DNA from: Margaritifera margaritifera
Taxonomy: Eukaryota > Mollusca > Bivalvia > Unionida > Margaritiferidae
Direction: 5' to 3'
Length of the DNA: 64,000 nucleotides
Assembly: GCA_029931535.1 (NCBI GenBank)
Contig: JAQPZY010001686.1
Span: forward strand, 10,389,001 to 10,453,000
Shown here: one piece after another, positions 27,001-42,000 of the stretch
How positions within the stretch are numbered: position 1 is the first letter of the stretch
Layout: every line of letters begins with the position of its first letter
Made by a program: the position numbers and the translations under genes
Notes under the pieces: model-generated
Told to the model about the DNA's origin: nothing
The model's input: only the letters and a program-made list of their open reading frames with translations
Databases searched by the model: none

Positions 27001-30000
27001 CCAAATTCTGCCCATGTTTGTTGATACCTATAATTAGAGAAAGCAAGACCATACAATAAACAGGCAAAATCAGTAAAGCATCACTGAATTTAATGTGAAG
27101 TGGATGCTACAAATGAAACTAAATGCCAGAGAAAAATAAGGAATTGATCTTATTAAATGTAATAAAATGGTCACTTTAAATTTCATTTACTGATTTAACT
27201 TAAAAGGATAGAGTACCAAATTGACTTGTAAGTACTATAGACCATTTTGGTGGGCAACGGAGGTGGCACCAATTAGCTTATTGTATGATGAAGTTTGACA
27301 AATAAAGTGCAAAATGTTCATCTATGATAAAGGTAGAGCAAGATTAGACAAAAAAATAAATGGAGTATATATTGAGAAAACTCAAAGGAATTGCTCAGCT
27401 GATGAAAAGGTACAAAGTAAATTGGTGTTTGGGAGGTCTCGTAAAGAATGTGCCGACTAAGCACAAGAAAAATTACTGACTATTGATTGATGGGATATGC
27501 ACCAATCCCTCTATCCAGAGGAGATCACACTAGTCTGACATCTGCCTAGGCAAGCAGACAACTTTTGAGCACTTTTGTTGCAGATATCATCCAAAAGACA
27601 TGGTGAACGTCTTTTTTTTTAGCTCGGGAGGACTGGATTTGCGAGGTAGTGGCTGTACTCATTGTAACATATCATGATTGGGACAGTATTACTTGAAAAA
27701 TTGATTTCTGTGACTTCCATTCTTGTTTACATGTACCAATTTCTTCTCAGAAATATTCAACAATGTTCCTGTAATTGAAATCTTTGTAAAATTGACGTAA
27801 TTCCCTTTGGACCCCAGTAATTGAATTAAAATGTTACCCCTCATTACTACATGGGCACTTTTATTAGGTATCACTACACTAATTGACAAAATAAATAGGT
27901 GTGATTTGTCCTGGTTCTGGAAAGATCACTTTGACCACAAATTCATTTCATTCAAATGCAACTGTTTCCAGGATATAATACATAACCTTTGCTGATTTTT
28001 GCATATGTTACATCAAAGTTAGTGCCGAACATAAGTAAGATTGTTTTGGTGCATCTGAACTTATGAAGGAAATATACAAGTAACTTAATTACCTTGAATA
28101 GCACAAAAGCGAAAGTCTATGTTGAACACCTAGTTTTGAATTAAGCATTCTAGATGCATTAGTGGCTAATTATTTTATGCCTGTAAATGAAATAAGTAAC
28201 TAAATCAGTTATTTGGTGCATATTTGAAGAATGCAAAACTGAAAAATATAACTTGTACATTTTTAAAGGTAGGAAACATCAGATCAAGATAAGATTTCTT
28301 TCTTAAAATTACATGTACTATACACATTAATTGTGACACCATTGTATGACTTTGAATTTAATTGAAAATTTATTTGGATGCAAACAAAACTTGTTTGTGG
28401 TTACAAGTTTAATGTGTTTTCTTCACTCCTGGCATACTCAACAGTTTGAATAAGACATTTTTTCATTCTCTGAAATTTAAATATTTAAAAACATGCCAAA
28501 TTTGAATCATGTTCATTACATCTTTGCAAATAAAATAATGATTTATTTGTTGAAATGTATTTTAACTCCCGCATATTAAGGAAACATAATTTTTTTTATG
28601 AATACGGCATGCAAATCCCTGTGTATGTACTTTGTATTTGCCACCTATGGTATCACATGACACTCCACTTAGACTGCTGTCTTGTAAAATAGATTGTACT
28701 ATGGAGCAAACCACACTGAAGAAAATGCAACCAAACTTTGCAGCTATGCTTCAGTGTTGCTACAGATATAGATTTATTAAATAGGTACAACTTTTGTCAT
28801 CTCTTTATGGTATCACTGTACTAATTGAGCCAATCAGCTGTTATTGCATCATATTGTAGTCCCTAAGAAAATCATTAATATTTTTTCTCTGATTTTTCTT
28901 GGAGATTTGCTAACTAGTGAAGAATGTTGCTTTCATTTAACAGAAAGCTGCGTTAAAACCTAAACAGAAAGAAAATATTTTGGGAGTTCAGCCTTGTGGC
29001 TTTTACATTGGATGAAAAAGCAAATGGGTCTGATTTGGCCATTTCTGGAAAGATCACTTGCACTAAAATTTCCAGTCATTCAATTCACATGCATATATTT
29101 CCAGAAAATCTTGCATAACCTAGGGTGATATTTGGATATGTTCTGTCCAGGTTTGTGCTAACAAGAGTAAAATAGTCTTGGCACATTTGAACTTATAACT
29201 AATGCTCTGTGTTTCATCAAAAATGTAGAAAATTAAGGAAATATATAGCGAGCTTAATTAGTGTAGTGATACCTTATTACTGAGTTGTTGTAAATTTGCT
29301 GAATGGTTTGCTAGAAGAAAGTGATAAATAGTTCCAATTTATGTTTCATCAAACCATTCGATATAGGGGATTCTGTAAGCCAAAATTTGAGAGATTTTTA
29401 AAAAGGGAACTGAGCTTCTCCAGCATGATTGCTGTAAACAGTGCAGAAAAGTGGATTTTACATCTTGGCTGTTTATAATATACGAAAGTGTGTGTTTCTA
29501 TGCAGGAGTAAAATAAAAGGTAATCTCTTTCAGAACACATGATGACATACTGTGAGGATGATACCAAAGGACTGCACAAATTGCTGTGGGTAAGTTACAG
29601 TTTTTTGTCTTGCCTGTGAAGCATATGTAAGGAATCACTTTTCTGATGTCATTGTCATTGTCATCATAGGCATCAATGTTAAGTTTCTATACCCCAGCCT
29701 TAGGCAGGATTATATAGTAATTATCATGTTCATCATTCTGTTCATTCATCCATTTTTTCATTTGGCACTTTTTAGTGCAACTAGTTGCATAGTTTTTGAT
29801 GGATTGCCATGAAACTTGCAAATATTATGGTCATCACCTGGAGATGTGCATATCAACAAATCACTTTGCTCCTGCAAATTTTGTTAGAGCTATTGGCCTT
29901 TTTGTCTTATAGCACTGTATGACACAATCTTGTTAGTGTAACTAGTCCTTTTGATGGATTATCTTGAAACTTGGTAAATATTATGGTCATCACCTGAAGA

Positions 30001-33000
30001 TTGGCATATCAACAAATCACTTGGTTCCTGCAATTTGTTTGGTTGTTGCCCTTTTTGTCTTGTAACAGTGTATGATACAATTTCCTTAGTGCAACTAGTC
30101 CCCTAGTTTTTTATGGGTTGCAGTGAAACTTGGTAAATATTATGGTCATTGCCTGAAGATGTGCATATTGACAAATCACTTTGCTTCTACAGTTTTGTAA
30201 TAGTTATTGCTCTTTTTGTCTTGTCCCATAATGCATTGTATGACACAATCTCGTTAGCACAACTAGTAGCACAGTTTGTCTTGTGGTTTTTTTTAATGGA
30301 TCATTGGTAAACTTGGTACTTAATAATGTCATCATCTAAAGATGCACATATTGACAAATCTTTGTGCTCATGTAATTTGTATTGTCCTTTTTGAATTACA
30401 GCTGGATGCAGCATATGACACAATTTTGTGAATGCAGCTACTCTTGCAGTTGTTAGTCGATTATAGTCATCATCAGAAGATATGCATGTTGACAAATCAT
30501 TGTACTCACACTAATTTCAGAAGAGTTATGTGATTTTTTTTTTACTATAGATACATCTCCATCATGTGTTAGGGATGGGATGCAGGGAGTATATTTATGT
30601 AAGCAAACTGCTCACCATTCCTCTAGTTACATTTAGCTCAGTTTCTTTGACACCATTGTATGTACAGTCATGAAAATTGATGGGGGTATTCATCTTGGAT
30701 AGAACTACTCATCATGGACAAAGTAGATCACAGTGACCTAATTATCATATTTTAGTGATGATGTTAAGTGTTGTATTTAGCTCAGTTTCTTTGACACTGG
30801 TGTATCTACAGTCATAAACCCATTATATATTTATTAATCTTGGTGTTTACAACTCATCATAGACATAAGCTGGCCGCAGTGACCTACACTATGGCATACT
30901 TTTCATGCTCCAGTGATAATGTAAAGTTTTTGCATTTAGCGCAGTTTCTCTGACACTGTTGTATGTACAGTCATGAAACTTGATGGGTATTCATCTTGGA
31001 GGGTACAACTCGCTGTTGGCCAGTGTAGATCAGTGACCTACTTTCAAGCTCCAGTGATTTAGATCAGTGACCTACTTTCAAGCTCCAGTAATTGCATTGA
31101 GTTTTTGCATTTAGCTTTTTACCTTTGACACTCTTATATTTAAGAATATTAAATATTCCATACACTTATGTGTCTCTTGTTAAGACGTCATTTTAGTTTG
31201 CTTGTTTGCTTGCAATTTCAGATCTATGAAGCTGTTCTTTTCTCCAAAGGCACACCAAAGAATGACTTTGATGGAAGGTGGAAAAGTTTCCATGTTGTCA
31301 AATCTGCTCTGCAAGATCAGGTATACATGTCAGCATTAATAGGATGAAATACAGATAATAACAATTTAATATTCAGGGTCAGTTGTTATGTATCAGAGGC
31401 CAGTACAGTGGATTTTCATACATGCTTTTAATGTAAGATGGGGCAATTCAAACTTCCCATGTGCACCTATGGTATGGGAACCTAGACAAAATACAGTTAG
31501 GCTTCCTGGCTATGAATTGGCTCACCTTTCATTCAGTCATAAAACTTCTATTAAAGCCATGATTTGATCCATTATCATGTTTATCTCTTCTGTTTTCTTT
31601 GTAAGCTGAGGTTTCATGGGCCTGTCTATAAACTTCTAGGTTTTCACTCCAGAGAAAATACTTTGTACTCCAGTATGATCATAAGCAAGCAAAAACATAA
31701 AATTGTTTACAACTTTAAAAGAAATGTTTTGGCCCATTGGAAATATGCATGTAGATGATGTATGATTGCTTCACATATATACATGATATACTGATATACC
31801 TTCAGAAATACATGTATGTTCAGACTGATATACCTTCAGAAATACATGTATGTTCAGTTGCATTTGATTGCAGAAAGACGGTTGAAGATATATTGTGAAA
31901 ATTTTCATTACAACTTGGTGATATGTTCTATTTTTGGCAGATGAGAGGAGGAAAGAAGCACTTAAGGGCTCTTCTTGTGGACAGGGTGCAGCTGCAACAT
32001 GAGGTATGTTCAGATATTTTTTGGGTTATTCTTTCTCTTTAATTTTTATTCATTTACATAGATTGTACAACAATTCTAACAAATTATACAGTAGTTTTGA
32101 CATCTAAGATGTTGCTATGAAACATGTTGAAACGTTAGATAATTACTTCAACAAAGTGTGGGAGACAGAAAGATTATCTGCTTAGGGTGACACTATGGAA
32201 GAGCATAGATAAAATGTTCTGAATCAGACCGAAAGAAAGTTAAAAAAGCAGTGATACAAAAATGGGTGGGCATTTCAACATCTTGTTGTGTGGAAGGTGA
32301 ACAACGTCATTAAATGCTTGGTTTGCATATTTGGCTGTTATTCGGTATTGTTTTCTTTCCCTCCTCACTCAGCTTCCTAAAGTTTCTTGCCCAGCAGTAA
32401 AATCAGCTACCCCAGCAACCAAAATCTCTCTGTATATAATACCATTTTTTCTGTACATTAAAAACGCAATTGTTCTTATCCTTAAATATCCCCCCCCCCC
32501 TCCCATTTGTTTAAAAATGTCAACTTCATATTCAGGAGTGCTTTTAATGTTATGTAAATTTGTCAGGTTATCAGTTTGAGGAACCATCTCCACGTGATCA
32601 GGTGTAATAAACACCAGGACTATACATATTCCTTGGTTTTTAATAGTATGAATAAAATGTATTTATGATTACTAACCCCTGATTTTGGTCCATTGGCAAT
32701 GATAGAGGTGGTTATTATATTATTATTGTAGTTGCTGTTTATCAATCAACTTGCAACTCTTTTTTAGCTCAACTGGTCATAGACCAGAAGAGCTTATGGG
32801 ATGGCCTGTTGTTTTGTCACCAGTCATTCGTCCATCAGCACAATTTTATTATTGCTACTCCTTCTAAACTATTTGGAGGATTGCCATGAAATTTTATACA
32901 TCTATTTATTCCAAGGTCTTGTTGCTCCTAAATCAAAATGGTGCCAGCTTGAAAATCTTGTTATTGTTGTTCCTCCAGAAAGGATGGTCATATTATGATG

Positions 33001-36000
33001 GGTTTTTTTTCTTGATAACTTCATATGATGTCTAATTGGTTCTACATGAAAATGGTGCAGACCTGACATTCAATATAACCACCATGACAGCCATCTTGAA
33101 GATCTTGTTTTTGCTACTAATCCTCAACAGATGGTCATATTGACATGGAATTTTCGCCCAGACTTCTTATAAGGTCTAGTTGGTCCTAAATGAAAATGAT
33201 GCCAATGTGACATCCAACATTTTCACCATGTTGGCCAGCTTAGAAATCTTGTTATTGATTCTTCTCCTAATTGGATGGTCATATCAACATGAGTTTTCAC
33301 CAATAGATTTCCTATGATGTCTAGTTGGTCCTAAATTAGAGTAGTGCCACTTGGACATTAAATATTGCCTCTCTGGTGGTCATCCTAAAAGTCTTTTTTC
33401 GCTACTCCTCATGAACAGTTGGTCATATCAACATCGGTTTTCACTAAAAAGACTTCTTGTGATATATAGTTGGTTCAGAATGAAAATGTTGCTGATCAGC
33501 AGTGGCCATCTTGAAAATCATGTTACCACTACTTCTCTTAAAAAATGTCTCACAATATGTAGTGGGACCTAAATGAAAATGATGCCAATGTAACCTTCTA
33601 ATATTTGAAAAATCTTATAACAGCTAGTTCTCATAAATGGAAGGTCATACAAACATTTAAAAAAAAGAAAGGGGCCTTGGGTTGCTTAGTGGTCTAAGGT
33701 TCTTGGCTTTACCGATCACTGACACCTCACCTCTGTTCGGGTGGGTTCGAGTCTCGGGCTCAGCCAACATGGGTATGTGAGAGAGCTTGCCAGTAGCCTC
33801 CTCTGGGTCAGTGGTTCTTCCTCCACCAGATATATTGGGTGCCATGTACAGCCTATCATGAGCTGGAAAATGGTGTTAAACCCACAACAACAACAATAAA
33901 AAAAGAAGAAAAAAACTTCTTTCTTGCAATATATATTTGTTTCTGTATTGTCATGAAAATTTGTATATTGCTACTTCTGAATGAATGGTCTTATTAACAT
34001 GGGGGTCATTAAAACACTATTGTAGCAATATGTATCTGGTTCTGATTGAAAATGGTGTTTATCTGAGCTCCAACATGGCACTGTGACAGTGGCCATCTTG
34101 ATGATCTTGTTAACACTACTCCTTTTGCCAGAATGATGGCATTGATACAGGGTATTCACTAAAACACTCCATGCTATATTTAATTGGTTTGAATGAAAAT
34201 GGTGCAGATCTGAGCACCAACATATCCACACTTTTGTGAAGGAGTTTCGAAAAGCAGACCTAATTGACATTGGAGTCAAGTCAAAGGCTATTGCTTGTAT
34301 TTTTATACTAAACTGGGTCTTATGAACAGAATGACTCATACATATACTAGTGAATTATGAGCAGACTTGTATTTAGTTGCTTTCCCATAAAGAAGTTAAT
34401 GGTCAACTTTTTGACATTGATTTTAAGGTCAGATTTCTTGACTTTGTTCAGAGATGCTGCCAGGCGCGAATCGTGCAAAATTTGTACGAATTTGCACACT
34501 TGAAAAGCAGTGATGCGCGAGAACTCCTGCAAGTTAGTTTAAAGTCGCACATAAAAAAATATACTCTGCGCAGTATACAATTTTTATTTAAATGTTAATC
34601 CTTAAAGTGCTTGCCGGGCATGTCACACCGCCTTTAGAAGTCTCATAGCACTTGTCTCGTTATCGGTCTTTTTTCCGGTCGGCAACTGTTTACAAATTGA
34701 TCGGCTTGATATGAACAGTTGTTAAACTATATTTGATTGGCCTATTGGGCCCTGGAACAAGCATTGTAGAGTTTTATCCTTGCATTCATGAAGGAAGTTT
34801 TACAAATGCATGTTTAAAGTAAGGGCCCTTAGAAAATCCAAAATGGCTGACTCTCAACATGGTTCATCTTCAGACCACGATTTAGTTCGGCAAATAATGG
34901 CCGATGATAGTGATGATGACAATGATTTTTAATGTTTTGAAGTATATGAGATTATTGGAACCCGGAAAGTGTTACTGGAGATATCAGTGAGTAATTTTAA
35001 ACCTGAAAATGATGTTGAATACGAGTCCAATGTACATGCTACATGGACAAAAACAGACAGCATGCCGGTCAACCCCCTATTAAGTGGTCCTTCGAAATTA
35101 AATGTTAAAATGGCAGAACACTAAGCCTAATTAAAGTACAGGCAATTTAAAAGTAGAGTGCAATTTTTCATTTATTTTCTCAAACAATTCTGCCTTAAGG
35201 TATCTTGTGATACAAAACTATATAGCACTCTAAGAGTTAAGATAAATTGTATAAATAACAATTTAAAAAGAAATTAAAAAGTAAGGATATTTATTTTTAA
35301 TCAGAATAACTCTGAACAAGCTGACTATGGTATTGATGGACTTGAAATCCTAATACAAAATTGTGGAACAGATTAGAAATATGGCATACATGTAGTAATC
35401 AGCAAAGCACTTATTGAAGAAAGTGAAACTTTGGCAGAGGTCTTGTTAGTGAAAAATATTATTTTGGAGCAGAGATATCCAAGAGACAATATCTCTGAGC
35501 TGCTGAAAATTGTACATAATAACCATAAAGAACATATTTCCAACTTGTTCAAGCTGGCTTAGCTAGCTATGCATATGTGAAAGGGGGTTCTCAGCACAGA
35601 ACAATATTCATACACAGATATGGAACAAATTAAGCTCAGAATTCATACACAGATTAATGCATATACAACTAGAGGAGACATCTTTTGAGGATTTTGATTT
35701 CAGTAGAGCAGGAAAAAAAGAAAGAGATGGATAATTATGTGTTAGGTAAATATTAAACTATGGCCATTTCCTCCTCCCCCTCATTTTTTTTCTACTCCCC
35801 CCTTATTTTGGTGACAAGGGGGGAGCTCCTCCCTTTAGATAAAATCCAGGCAGCATCTCTGTTTTTAGCTCTGTTGGCTTGTGAGCATGATAGCACAAAC
35901 AATTATGAATGGATTTTTATCAATTAACACAGTTTGTGGATATATCTGACGAATACATGGAATGATACAACTTTAATAACTCAATTTTTTTTACCCCCAA

Positions 36001-39000
36001 AATAATGCTTTTAGATTTAATCAAACTTAACATGTGGTTATATCTTGACATTGAGATAAGTTCAGTGATCTTCAATCCATGATATCAGGTTCAAGGTAAA
36101 ATAAAGAATTTTGTACAGTACTTACAGGTATCTTGTGAACATGTTACTTCAAAAATAAGAAAATCATTCTGTTTCCAAATTTGTCATGTTGGAATTTTGC
36201 AAGAATATCAGAGATGGTTTCAAAACTCAGCAGTTAAAAGGAAGGAATGGACTTATCTTGGTTTCCTGGAAATTCTTTTCATCCAGAAAAAAATCAGTCC
36301 ATTCAAAAAACTCATGTTTTAATTTTATAATGGAGTAAAACAGTTTCAGTGAACTATTTTTTTTATATCCATGACCAGCGTGTAACCAGAGAACTTTTGT
36401 AGCACATCATATTGAAGTGAAAGACTACAGTGGTTAAGATGATTCAAAGTGGTTTTCTGCCATATAAAAGATTGATTCATGAAATATTCAATTGATGAAA
36501 ATGTCTTCCCAGAATACATGATGTATTGTAAACAAATATCCATTAGCTTTTTCAGTATTATCAATGTGATAGTCATTGAAATTTTGGTACACTCAATTCT
36601 TGACAACTCATGTATGGGTCTTTCAAAATCCAATAGGGTATTAACTAAATCTTATTTTTTGTGATAGCATTGTTTGTTATAGCAAGAGAGTGCAGTAATA
36701 CTATACATTTTCTTTTTTAGCTCCGCCAACTGAACAGTAGTGATCGAACATTTACCAGGAGGCATCAAGACATCATGGAAGATGTATTTACTCTCTCCAT
36801 CAGCCAGTACAGTGAAGTAAGCCAACAAGATGTAAAATTCAACAACAACAAAAAATAGATCAGATTTTCAGCCTGAAGAATTGACTCTTCATTTAAATTG
36901 CAATTTTTGTCCTGTCAGTTTCTTATTTATATATGTGCATATGATGGTCACATTATAAGGTGATTTACATGTCTCTTTGCATACTTAAGTTATCTTTGAC
37001 AAACAACTTCTGCTAACTAGGCAGATTTCAATCATTCATTCATACACATATGCATACATGGCAAAGAATAAAATCGAGATGCAAAACAATAGTACATCTC
37101 ACTTCAGGCATAGACAGATATCTATCTAAATTGGTTTTTAAATGTGTAGCATGCAACTGTAATAATTACAAAAAACCATGATTCCTAAGAGTGCGTCTCT
37201 ATTAGACTTAATACAACACACGTGTATGTGCATGTGAGGGTAACATTTTATGGCACAGGAAAGACGATCAATTTTTGTGGGTTACATACTCTACTCTGTA
37301 CCACTTTCATGTATGTATAAATAATAGCTTTCAAATAGGGATATATGTAAGAAACTTACTGGAAAAAATTGAAGTGCAAATGAAGAGAGTACAGTGGATG
37401 TAAATTTAACCCCACACTTTGGTGAGTGGATATTGTGATACCCTCTGTAACCACATCTCCTAAAATACTGCTGGGTAGAAATTCACCAAGACTTGGTACA
37501 TAGGTTGCCCATGTTGTGACCATCAGCAAGATGAGTAAGAATTTAGGAGCACGGGGGTGGGGGTCAGAGGCCAAAATGTACAAAAATTGCAATTACAGTG
37601 ACATTTTTAATATTTATATATTATTTTTTTTTTTACCAAACTTTGTACATGCATTTTAGGTGGGGAGACATAATATTATGTTCCAGGTTTGGGGTTACAA
37701 CCCCTGGGTCAAGGTCTAGATTTTGTGGGGGGGGGGAGATATGTCACGTTTGGGGTTACAACCTCGGAGGCATGGTCTGGATAGGGGAGTTACATATAAT
37801 CAAAAGCATGGGGATTTGCCATGGTGAGCCATTGATGAGCCAACTTTGGCTGAAGTTCCACATAGCTCGCAGTATGGCATCCATGTGGAATGGCATCTGA
37901 TTAAGGCCAGTGTTAAAGATTTTAAATTAAGCTGAATGTTACAGATTTTTTACTTTTCTAATTAAATAAAAGTTAGGCTTGACATAAAGAGTATTATGGT
38001 TTGAAATTACACATGAAGGATCTTTGTAAAACTGAAAGTGATATGTATGTTGCATACATTTTCTGCTATTTTCCTTACATAAGGGAGCTTTTATATTTTT
38101 TTTTAAAGAATGTCAGTATGATGAAATACCAGTCGTTGTCTGTTTTAGCCTTTTCTGTATTTTCTTTATAGGTTTACTCAAAAATTAAATGATATGTTTG
38201 TTTTATTCCATTAGAAAGTCCACAATTTTTAATAGATTAAAAATTCGCCTTCTCGCTTAAACTATGTTTTTATCTTATAAATGGTGGAGGAACAATATTT
38301 CCAGCATTTGCCAACAATTTCATTTGTGTATTTGACTGAGAAAAATTATTGCATGATTGTATTGTAGATCTGAATGTGGATTTTATATAGCCAAAACCAA
38401 GATGTATGAACACTAAGAAGCAATATGTAAAGCTTTTTTTTTGTTGTTGTATCAGGTAAGGAAGAAAGCACAGGGAGTGTTGTTCAGTTGCTTCCACAAC
38501 TTCCCATATTCCTATCACTGTTTGTTGCCTCAGATCATCAAGATCATCAGGGACAAAGATGCTCCAGAACATCATTTTAAGGTAAGTCTCACTATTCATG
38601 ATAAATTTTGTAAAACTTGAAAATATTTATCATGGTTGTTTAGATAACATGAATTTGACTCTGATTTCAAATGATTTCAGGAAATTTTTTTGTTTCAGCA
38701 GAATTCGTGATGAAAATGAAAATGTTATGCGGGTGGTTGAAAGCTTATCAATTCAGTCACTGCTGCACAGCAGTTGAATTCGTAGAGAATCATCAAATAT
38801 TTTTATGGAGAAATCTTCTCCATCCAGTGGTTTTGTGAGGATGGCCTCATAATTGCATGACATCCTCCTGATAGACATCTTTTATGTGAAATTGCCATTC
38901 TGAAAGTGTATGTACCACTTTACTGTTTTAAATTGTATCTTTGCTTCAAACAGATGTAGTTATTTTGAGCCTGACGTGATTTGTTGACCTTGGCAAAGGT

Positions 39001-42000
39001 ACCAATTCTCGAACTACCATCGACTTACTTCTCATACATTAGATACATGTATTATAAGCCTGTGGTGGTACAAGTTGCTCACCTCAGATACATGTATTAT
39101 AAGCCTGTGGTGGTACAAGTTGCTCACCTCAGATACATGTATCATAAGCCCATGGTGATACAAGTTGCCCACCTGAGATACATGTATTATAAGCCTGTGG
39201 TGGTACAAGTTGCCCACCTGAGATACATGTATTATAAGCCTGTGGTGATACAAGTTGCTCAACTCAGATACATGTATTATAAGCCAATGGTGATACAAGT
39301 TCCTCACCTCAGATACATGTATTATAAGCCTGTGGTGATACAAGTTCCTCACCTCAGATACAAATATTATAAGCCCATGGTGATACAAGTTCCTCACCTC
39401 AGATACATGTATTATAAGCATATGATAGTATGAGTGCTTAAGTCAGATACATGTATTACAAGCCTGTATTAGTATGAGTGCTAAACTCAGTTGTATTATA
39501 AGCCTGTGTTAGTAAAGTACTCACCTGATACATATATTATAAGCCTATGATAGTATGAGTGCTCACCTCAGATACATGTATTATAAGCTTGTGGTAGTAC
39601 AGGTACTTGCCTCAGATGTATTATAAGCCTATGTTAGTACAAGTGCTCAGCTCAGATACATATATTATAAGTTTATGGGTAGTACAAGTACTCACCTCAG
39701 ATACATGTATTACAATCCTATGCTGTAGTGTACTAACGGGGGAGCGGGGGGAGGGAGGGCAGACAGGGCAGTTGCCCCGGGCGCCAGAGGTATTGGGGCG
39801 CAAAACAGCTGATTAAAATTCGGGCCTCGTATTCTGGCCTATCATCATCACCCCGGGCACCATTTACCCTTAGTACGCCACTGAGCCTATGGTAGTACAA
39901 GCACTTATCTCAGATATATGTATTATAAGCCTATGGTAGTACAAGCACTTATCTCAGATATATGTATTATAAGCCTATGGTAGTACAAGCACTTATCTCA
40001 GATACATATATTATAAGCCTATGGTAGTACAAGCACTTATCTCAGATATATGTATTATAAGCCTATGGTAGTACAAGCACTTATCTCAGATATATGTATT
40101 ATAAGCCTATGGTAGTACAAGCACTTATCTCAGATACATATATTATAAGCTTATGGTAGTACAAGCACTTATCTCAGATATATGTATTATAAGCCTATGG
40201 TAGTACAAGCACTTATCTCAGATATATGTATTATAAGCCTATGGTAGTACAAGCACTTATCTCAGATACATATATTATAAGCCTATGGTAGTACAAGCAC
40301 TTATCTCAGATATATGTATTATAAGCCTATGGTAGTACAAGCACTTATCTCAGATATATGTATTATAAGCCTATGGTAGTACAAGCACTTATCTCAGATA
40401 TATGTATTATAAGCCTATGGTAGTACAAGCACTTATCTCAGATATATGTATTACAAGCCTATGGTAGTACAAGCACTTATCTCAGATATATGTATTATAA
40501 GCCTATGGTAGTACAAGCACTTATCTCAGATATATGTATTACAAGCCTATGGTAGTACAAGCACTTATCTCAGATATATGTATTACAAGCCTATGGTAGT
40601 ACAAGTACTCACCTCAGATACATGTATTATAAGCTTATGGTAGTACAAGCACTTATCTCAGATATATGTATTATAAGCCTATGGTATTACAAGTACTCAC
40701 CTCAGATACATATATTATAAACTTATGGTAGAACAGGTGCTCACCTCAGATACATGTATTATAAGCTTATGGTAGTGCAAATGCTCATCATTTATGGAAT
40801 GGATAATACTGCACATTAATCCAAGAAAGCAGACTGAGAGGAGGGAAGGGACCTTGTTCTATCCAGTGATGAATAAGTCAATGTCTCACTACCACTCTCC
40901 CACATTTTTACCATCTAAAAAAATGAAGTCAAATTAGATTTACCACTAAATATTTGCAAAAATGTGACAAACTGGATCAGAGAGAGAGAGAGAGAGAAGA
41001 GAGAGAGCATGGGGGTGGGGGGACTGGATTTTTTTAAAAGGTGGTTTAAGTTTAAATTGTAATGTACTGGATTTTCATTTTGCATTGAAAAGTGTACTAC
41101 CTTTACTGGAAATCTACCCTAAAACCCTCTGTTAAAATCTGTCCCAGATAACAGTAATGCATCAAGGCTGTGCAGGAACTCCGTGTATATTTTATGGGAG
41201 TTGCAATTTTCCAATGTGTGAACATGCACAGTGCTTTTTATGCACCCCGCTAAGGGGGCATATAGTAATCCTTGTGTCCATCTATCTGTCCTTCCGTTCA
41301 GCACACAATCTCATTAGCTCAACTAGTCCTGCAGTTTTTATGGATTACCATGAAACTTGGTAAATATTATGGTCAGCATCTTAAGATGCTCATATCAACA
41401 AATCACGTTGCTCCTGCAATTTTTGTTAGAATTACTACCCTTGTTGTATTGTAGATTAATACATTGTATGACACAATTTTGTTAGCACAACTTGTCACAC
41501 AGCTTTTGATGGATTGCCATGAAACTTGGTTAATATTATTGTTATCACTTGGAGATGCCAATATCGATAATCACTTTATTTCTGCAATTTTTCTCAGAGT
41601 TATTGCCTTTTTTGTCTATAGCTTAATGCAATGTATGCCACAATCTCATTAGTGCAACTAGTTCCACAGCATATGGCGGAATCTTTTGAGTGCAGTTAAC
41701 CTCAAGGTTGTTAATGGATCACCATAAAACTTTGGGAAATGTTATCATCATGATCTGAAAATGCACATGGACAAATCACTGTGCCCCGTGTTTTTTGTGA
41801 GAGTTATTGCACTTATTGACTTGGTGCTTGATGTAGTGTATGACAGAATCTTGTTAACACAGCTAGTGTCACAGATTTCAGTGGATTGCCATGAAACTTT
41901 GTACATTTTTTTATCATCATTGGAAGATGTGCATATTGACAAATCACTTTGCTCTCGCAGTTTTTTAGAGTTATTACCCTTTATATCCTGCAGCTGAATG

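Larger units (their letters stand above)
25050..27710 (+). mobile_element. DIRS-type copy C, internally deleted
   Basis: The left part (about 25050-26330) matches copy [17 protein letters not shown] near 25165, [17 protein letters not shown] near 25360, and [17 protein letters not shown] near 26250. The open stretch 25654-25992 plus 25944-26138 ([20 protein letters not shown]) is probably gag. The right part (27480-27710) is a terminal module. No RT, RNase H or recombinase lies between them; instead there is a ~277-bp tandem duplication and unrecognised sequence. Boundaries are approximate. Confidence 0.6.

Noticed and set aside
33671..33760. A tRNA gene, from box A and box B-like sequence
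   Set aside because: Box spacing is too long, no cloverleaf is evident, and the body and tail match another dispersed copy, so it is a SINE head.
38981..39433. 150-codon plus-strand and 129-codon minus-strand open frames with 15-residue repeats
   Set aside because: They arise from eight 45-bp minisatellite units, a multiple of three; frames end where units become 44 bp.
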